This document shows positions 6,081-8,481 of a stretch of 8,481 nt of DNA, piece by piece. The stretch comes from Clostridia bacterium. Lineage in GTDB: Bacteria > Bacillota_E > RBS10-35 > JAJYVN01. Where the stretch lies: assembly GCA_027335515.1 (NCBI GenBank), contig DAHWHT010000210.1:1-8481 (forward strand). Reading direction: 5' to 3'. Numbering within the stretch: the first letter of the stretch is position 1; every line of letters begins with the position of its first letter. A model generated the notes under the pieces. The model was given only the letters and a program-made list of their open reading frames with translations. It was not told the origin of the DNA and searched no databases. The position numbers and the translations under genes were made by a program.

Positions 6081-6722
6081 TCACCCGCTGTCCGCCTCCG
6101 GAGCGGTGCCCGGCCACTCGATCCGCTGTGCCTCGTGCCGCGCCGCCTGCGCCCCCTGCAGCCGGGCCAGCAGGAGGAGACCCAGGTCGATGCCGGCGGA
6201 GACCCCGGCCGAGGTGACGATGTGCCCGTCGTCGACTGTGCGGCCGTCGGTCAGGGCAACGGTCGGGAAGCGCTGCGCCAGCGCGTCTTTCCAACGCCGG
6301 TGGGTCGTTGCCCGCCGGCCGTCCAGCAATCCGGCCCGGCCAAGGAAGAAGGCCCCGGTGCAGACCCCGGCGACGATGCGCGCCTGGCCCGCACGCCGGC
6401 GGATGTATTCGACCAACGGTTGGGTCTCGCCCTCCGGCCGGCGCGTCCCGGGGCCGCCGGGTACCACCAGAACGTCCAGCGGCGGATCGTCGGCCACGAG
6501 CCGGTCGGGCCGGATGCGCAGCCCGCCTTGGCACCTGACCTCGGAGGCCTCACCGATGGTGATGCACCCGAGGGCGGACAGAACCTCCAGGGGGCCCGCG
6601 AAGTCGAGGATCTCCACGCCATCGAAGACCAGGACACCCAGGCGTATGGGGCCACCCCCGCCGCATCCCGCCGGCCCGTGGCGGACGGGGGAGTCAGGCG
6701 CACCCGGGACGGCGTCGGTCAT
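6081..6722 (-). CDS. DJ-1/PfpI-family protein (isonitrile hydratase/GATase1-like)
   Basis: This 213-residue protein belongs to the DJ-1/PfpI superfamily. After a Gly/Pro-rich N-terminal stretch of about 25 residues come LGVLVFDGVEILDFAGPLEVL (28-48, with E46) and GGLRIRPD (66-73). VLVVPGGPGTRRP (84-96), the nucleophile elbow GVCTGAFFLGRAGLLDGRRATTH (C121) and VTSAGVSAGIDLGL (169-182) follow. This pattern is that of the subgroup containing isonitrile hydratases and the amidase-like sensor domain of some AraC regulators. No DNA-binding domain follows, so it is a stand-alone enzyme. The segment between PLEVLS and GGLRI is several residues shorter than I expect for the family. The start has an excellent ribosome binding site. 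It is the second gene of an operon behind the YbjQ-like gene (12 bases apart). The substrate is unknown; a hydratase, glyoxalase or protease-like role cannot be told apart here. Confidence 0.88.
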   Translation of the reverse strand: MTDAVPGAPDSPVRHGPAGCGGGGPIRLGVLVFDGVEILDFAGPLEVLSALGCITIGEASEVRCQGGLRIRPDRLVADDPPLDVLVVPGGPGTRRPEGETQPLVEYIRRRAGQARIVAGVCTGAFFLGRAGLLDGRRATTHRRWKDALAQRFPTVALTDGRTVDDGHIVTSAGVSAGIDLGLLLLARLQGAQAARHEAQRIEWPGTAPEADSG

Positions 6723-6730
6723 CTGGGCGT

Positions 6731-6736
6731 CCTCCT
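6731..6736 (-). promoter_or_regulatory. Ribosome binding site of the DJ-1-like gene, overlapping the upstream stop codon
   Basis: On the minus strand AGGAGG lies 8 bases before the ATG at 6722 and shares bases with the TAG stop (6737-6735) of the preceding gene, so the two genes are probably translationally coupled. Confidence 0.8.
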
Positions 6737-7604
6737 ATCCGCGGGGCGTGCTCGGACCGGAAGCGCCCGGTGCGCGGGAGGACAGGTCGGGGGCGGTCCC
6801 GAGGTATGAACCGGCGCCGGGTCCCGCCTGCATTCCGAGCACCAGTTGCGGCTGGGGCGGGTCCGGACGCTGGGCATCGCGCGCGACGGCGGTGCCGAGG
6901 CAGGAGAACTCGATCACGTTGGCGTCCCACCCCCAGGTCCCTTCGCTCAGCGATACGGCGACGACCAGGTCGCCGCCCGCCGCGCGCGCGTCGGCGCCCA
7001 TGCGGGCCATGGCCAGTTCGCGTGCGGCGTAGGTGGCCTGCGTGAACGATTCCATCTCGGCGTTGCGCCCGACCTGCTGCAGCCACTTTTGCAGCCCGAG
7101 GTGGGCGACGTGGTAGACGCAGCAACCAAACGCCAGTCCGACCGGGCGGTAGCCGTAGCGCCGCAGCTTCCAGAAGTCCTGCCCCGACAGGTTCGAGGCG
7201 AACGGCGGCCGGCCGGTTTCGGACTTGCCGCCGTCGGCCGCGCCGATCGCGGTGCCCACGGCCATGAACTCGACCAGACCCGCTCCCCATGCGGGTTGCG
7301 CCAGCGTCAGGCGCACGCCGACGATGCCCTCGGCCCCGAGTTCTCCGGCCTCGGCCAGCATGCGCTCGATGGCCCGTTCGCGCGCCGTGTGCATGGCCTG
7401 GCTGAGGACGGTCAGTTCCGTGTTCTCCGCGACCCGCGCCCGCTGCCAGCCCACATGGTAGATGGAGGAGCCCATGGCGAGGCCGAGGGGGCGCTGCCCC
7501 AGCGTTTCCAACAGGCCGAGTTCGTCGACGGACAGGTCGCTGGTCACGGGCCCCTCTGACAGTCGCTGGCGGGCTTCCTCTCCGGGTTGAAGGGACGCGT
7601 CCAT
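6735..7604 (-). CDS. Tandem YbjQ/heavy-metal-binding-like domain protein
   Basis: This 289-residue protein is built of two copies of one domain. Copy 1 is about residues 21-122: TSDLSVDE, RPLGLAMGSSIYHVGW, a helix of the QAMHTARERAIERM type, LGAEGIVGVRLTL, then EFMAVGTAI. Copy 2 is about 136-242: ASNLSGQDFWKL, RPVGLAFGCCVYHVAH, QATYAARELAMARM, GGDLVVAVSLS, then EFSCLGTAV. The pattern of a short loop motif, ARE(L/R)A helix, G(A)(D/E)xVVxV strand and final GTAV matches YbjQ/UPF0145 (PF01906), often labelled heavy metal-binding domain. Function is not established for that family. The C-terminal 45 residues are Pro/Gly-rich and probably disordered. There is no signal peptide or membrane segment. 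The ATG at 7604 is chosen for its ribosome binding site; the frame is open to 7790, but that extension has no family features. It is the first gene of an operon with the DJ-1-like gene. Confidence 0.8.
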   Translation of the reverse strand: MDASLQPGEEARQRLSEGPVTSDLSVDELGLLETLGQRPLGLAMGSSIYHVGWQRARVAENTELTVLSQAMHTARERAIERMLAEAGELGAEGIVGVRLTLAQPAWGAGLVEFMAVGTAIGAADGGKSETGRPPFASNLSGQDFWKLRRYGYRPVGLAFGCCVYHVAHLGLQKWLQQVGRNAEMESFTQATYAARELAMARMGADARAAGGDLVVAVSLSEGTWGWDANVIEFSCLGTAVARDAQRPDPPQPQLVLGMQAGPGAGSYLGTAPDLSSRAPGASGPSTPRG

Positions 7605-7611
7605 ACGGGAA

Positions 7612-7620
7612 CTCCCCCTT
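7612..7620 (-). promoter_or_regulatory. Ribosome binding site fixing the ATG start at 7604
   Basis: On the minus strand AAGGGGGAG is followed by a 7-base spacer (TTCCCGT) and then ATG. It settles the start against upstream in-frame codons as far as 7790. Confidence 0.75.
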
Positions 7621-7621
7621 T

Positions 7622-7640
7622 GTAGTCCAGCTACGACTAC
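7622..7640. promoter_or_regulatory. Inverted repeat just upstream of the YbjQ-DJ-1 operon
   Basis: GTAGTC (7622-7627) and GACTAC (7635-7640) are perfect 6-bp arms around 7 bases. The 19-base element sits immediately upstream of the ribosome binding site, where an operator or a 5'-UTR hairpin could control the operon. No regulator gene is nearby and no family is recognised. Confidence 0.3.
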
Positions 7641-8004
7641 CACGGGGCGGCGGTGGCTCCTGCCCGCAGTGCCGAGTGGCCCGCCCGGGTGGATTCCGGC
7701 CGGCCCGCGCGCTGCCCTTGGGCGCCGGCAGAAACCGTCCCCTGGCAGATTTGCGTCCGACCACACGGCGTACACCGGCACAGCCCACAAAAACTCCTCA
7801 ACGGCTGCAAGGCTTTACGAAAACCATGTGTCCGCGTGGTGATGGTCTCAGAAGGCTCTGACCGCCCCCGCTGTTAGACATCGGTTAGATGGAGCAAGGG
7901 CTCGACCAGCGGCCACGTCGCAAGAGCAAGCCCGCTTCAACCGTTGCACCCGCATCGTTACTGGCCATTTCAGCCGGCAGCCACCCACGTTGTCCGCCCT
8001 GCTC
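7641..8004. other. Gene-poor, lower-GC stretch
   Basis: No protein with family features is visible on either strand; the open frames here are short or are unsupported extensions of neighbours. About 7780-7870 is clearly less GC-rich than the flanking genes (for example CACAAAAACTCC and TTTACGAAAACC). This fits either the promoter region of the minus-strand operon or the edge of acquired DNA next to the broken toxin gene. I found no convincing transposase fragment, target duplication or tRNA. Confidence 0.4.
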
Positions 8005-8351
8005 GCCTCGCGGCGGCGCCGTCCTTATTGCAGTGAAACGCCCGAAACGATAGTAAGCGCGACCCGGAGAGCCTCTTATTGGTGCGAGCGACAACAAGAG
8101 GGCCAAATGGCCGGCGTCGCTGCAGGTGCCCGCGCGAGATCTGGCATCCTGCGGTGCCAGCACGACCTCACGGCACCTCGGTTGCCGTTCCGTTCCCCGC
8201 CCGCCCGAGCTTCTGCCATGGCTCGCGCCAACAGCGCCTCGTCGCTCGCTCCCCGCAGCGCCGATTCGCGGGGGTCCAACACGTCGTGGTCTCCGTCGCG
8301 CCACCGCGCCGTCCGCCGTCGGGGTACGCACTCGTCAACGAGGAACCGCAC
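8005..8351 (-). pseudogene. Degraded DUF5615 PIN-like toxin
   Basis: Translation from the GTG at 8351 gives the N-terminus of a DUF5615 PIN-like protein: VRFLVDECVPRR, then GDHDVLDPRESALRGASDEALLARAMAE (acidic D6, E7, D37, E38). After about residue 48 the likeness stops; the frame continues as unrelated sequence to a TAA at 8078-8076 (91 codons). In another minus frame, about 8175-8005, fragments typical of the family's C-terminus reappear: REVVLAPQDARSRAG, HLALLLS and GRFTAIR. The conserved middle segment (LVTxDxDFG-like), which holds catalytic acids, is missing. So the gene has at least one frameshift plus loss or corruption of its middle. Intact members are PIN-like RNases, the toxin half of pairs with DUF433 antitoxins. 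The start overlaps the DUF433 stop by 17 bases, as in an intact pair. A truncated 91-residue product could still be made, but it should be inactive. Confidence 0.65.
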
Positions 8352-8481
8352 GGTACCTGCCCTCGGCGATCTCGGCCGCGGCAAAAGCGAGACAGGCCCT
8401 GATCTGTTCCTCACACAGGGCGTACGCCTGGCACAGGTCCTCCGTTCGCTCGCCAGCGGCCAGGGCCCCGAGGATCACATC
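8335..8481 (-). CDS. DUF433-family antitoxin, C-terminal part (runs off the window)
   Basis: The last 48 codons of a minus-strand gene enter at the right edge: DVILGALAAGERTEDLCQAY, then LCEEQIRACLAFAAAEIAEG, stop TGA at 8337-8335. The pattern V(D)xxL.ALAAGE..E.....Y.L.EE.IRACLA.AA is the helical C-terminal half of DUF433 (PF04255), a VapB45-like antitoxin family with a winged or homeodomain-like DNA-binding fold. It normally neutralises a DUF5615/PIN-like RNase encoded directly downstream, and such a gene does follow here, overlapping it by 17 bases, but broken. This fragment shows no damage; the N-terminus is outside the window. Confidence 0.72.
   Translation of the reverse strand, partial: DVILGALAAGERTEDLCQAYALCEEQIRACLAFAAAEIAEGRYRAVPR

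Noticed and set aside
7605..7790. N-terminal extension of the YbjQ-like protein to 7790
   Set aside because: It has no family similarity, would read through the inverted repeat and the ribosome binding site, and the ATG at 7604 is well placed.
7641..8004. Insertion sequence or transposase remnant, bridge-RNA-like element, or integration site
   Set aside because: No transposase motif, terminal inverted repeats, target duplication or tRNA end could be identified by eye.
1..8481. CRISPR array, tRNA or rRNA genes
   Set aside because: No regularly spaced repeats and no sequence resembling tRNA or rRNA was seen on either strand.

Overview
The window is about 8.5 kb of high-GC bacterial DNA. It is densely coding, with several GTG starts preceded by strong purine-rich ribosome binding sites. 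The best lineage clue is a fused YojF-BshB2 gene: both halves resemble the adjacent yojF and bshB2 (bacillithiol deacetylase) genes of Bacillus. Together with an oxygen-sensitive class III ribonucleotide reductase and a sigma-A-like promoter, this points to a high-GC member of the Bacillota, probably facultative or anaerobic. The assignment is inference from gene content; no rRNA or tRNA gene is present to confirm it.

Left part, plus strand (1-3620). After about 214 bases with no gene I can support come three genes. The first is a HAD-type phosphatase fused to a Nudix hydrolase (215-1324). The second is a medium-chain dehydrogenase-like protein whose nucleotide-binding glycine motif is altered (1386-2414). 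The third is the YojF-BshB2 fusion (2586-3620). The gaps hold a possible mini-ORF ending on the dehydrogenase start codon, a GC-rich hairpin at the dehydrogenase stop codon, and a pair of overlapping, mutually exclusive inverted repeats in the leader of the bacillithiol gene.

Middle (3621-6080). A 284-base intergenic region contains a terminator-like hairpin with a short T run. It also holds two NrdR-box-like sites separated by exactly 16 bases that overlap a good sigma-A promoter. They drive nrdD (3905-6022), a full-length anaerobic ribonucleotide reductase with ATP-cone, catalytic cysteines, zinc site and glycyl-radical loop. Its activase gene nrdG is not next to it. A strong 11-bp inverted repeat separates nrdD from the convergent genes to its right.

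Right part, minus strand (6081-8481). A two-gene operon encodes a tandem-duplicated YbjQ/heavy-metal-binding-like protein (7604-6735) and a DJ-1/PfpI-family protein (6722-6081). The second gene's ribosome binding site overlaps the first gene's stop codon. Upstream is a gene-poor, lower-GC stretch, then the remains of a toxin-antitoxin pair: the C-terminus of a DUF433 antitoxin (running off the window edge) overlapping a frameshifted, internally deleted DUF5615 PIN-like toxin.

The window does not show one large new system. Its most distinctive items are the YojF-BshB2 fusion, the HAD-Nudix fusion, the altered dehydrogenase and the well-placed NrdR operator of nrdD. Thiol-redox biology (bacillithiol, DJ-1, radical reductase) recurs among the genes, but a functional link between them is speculation.
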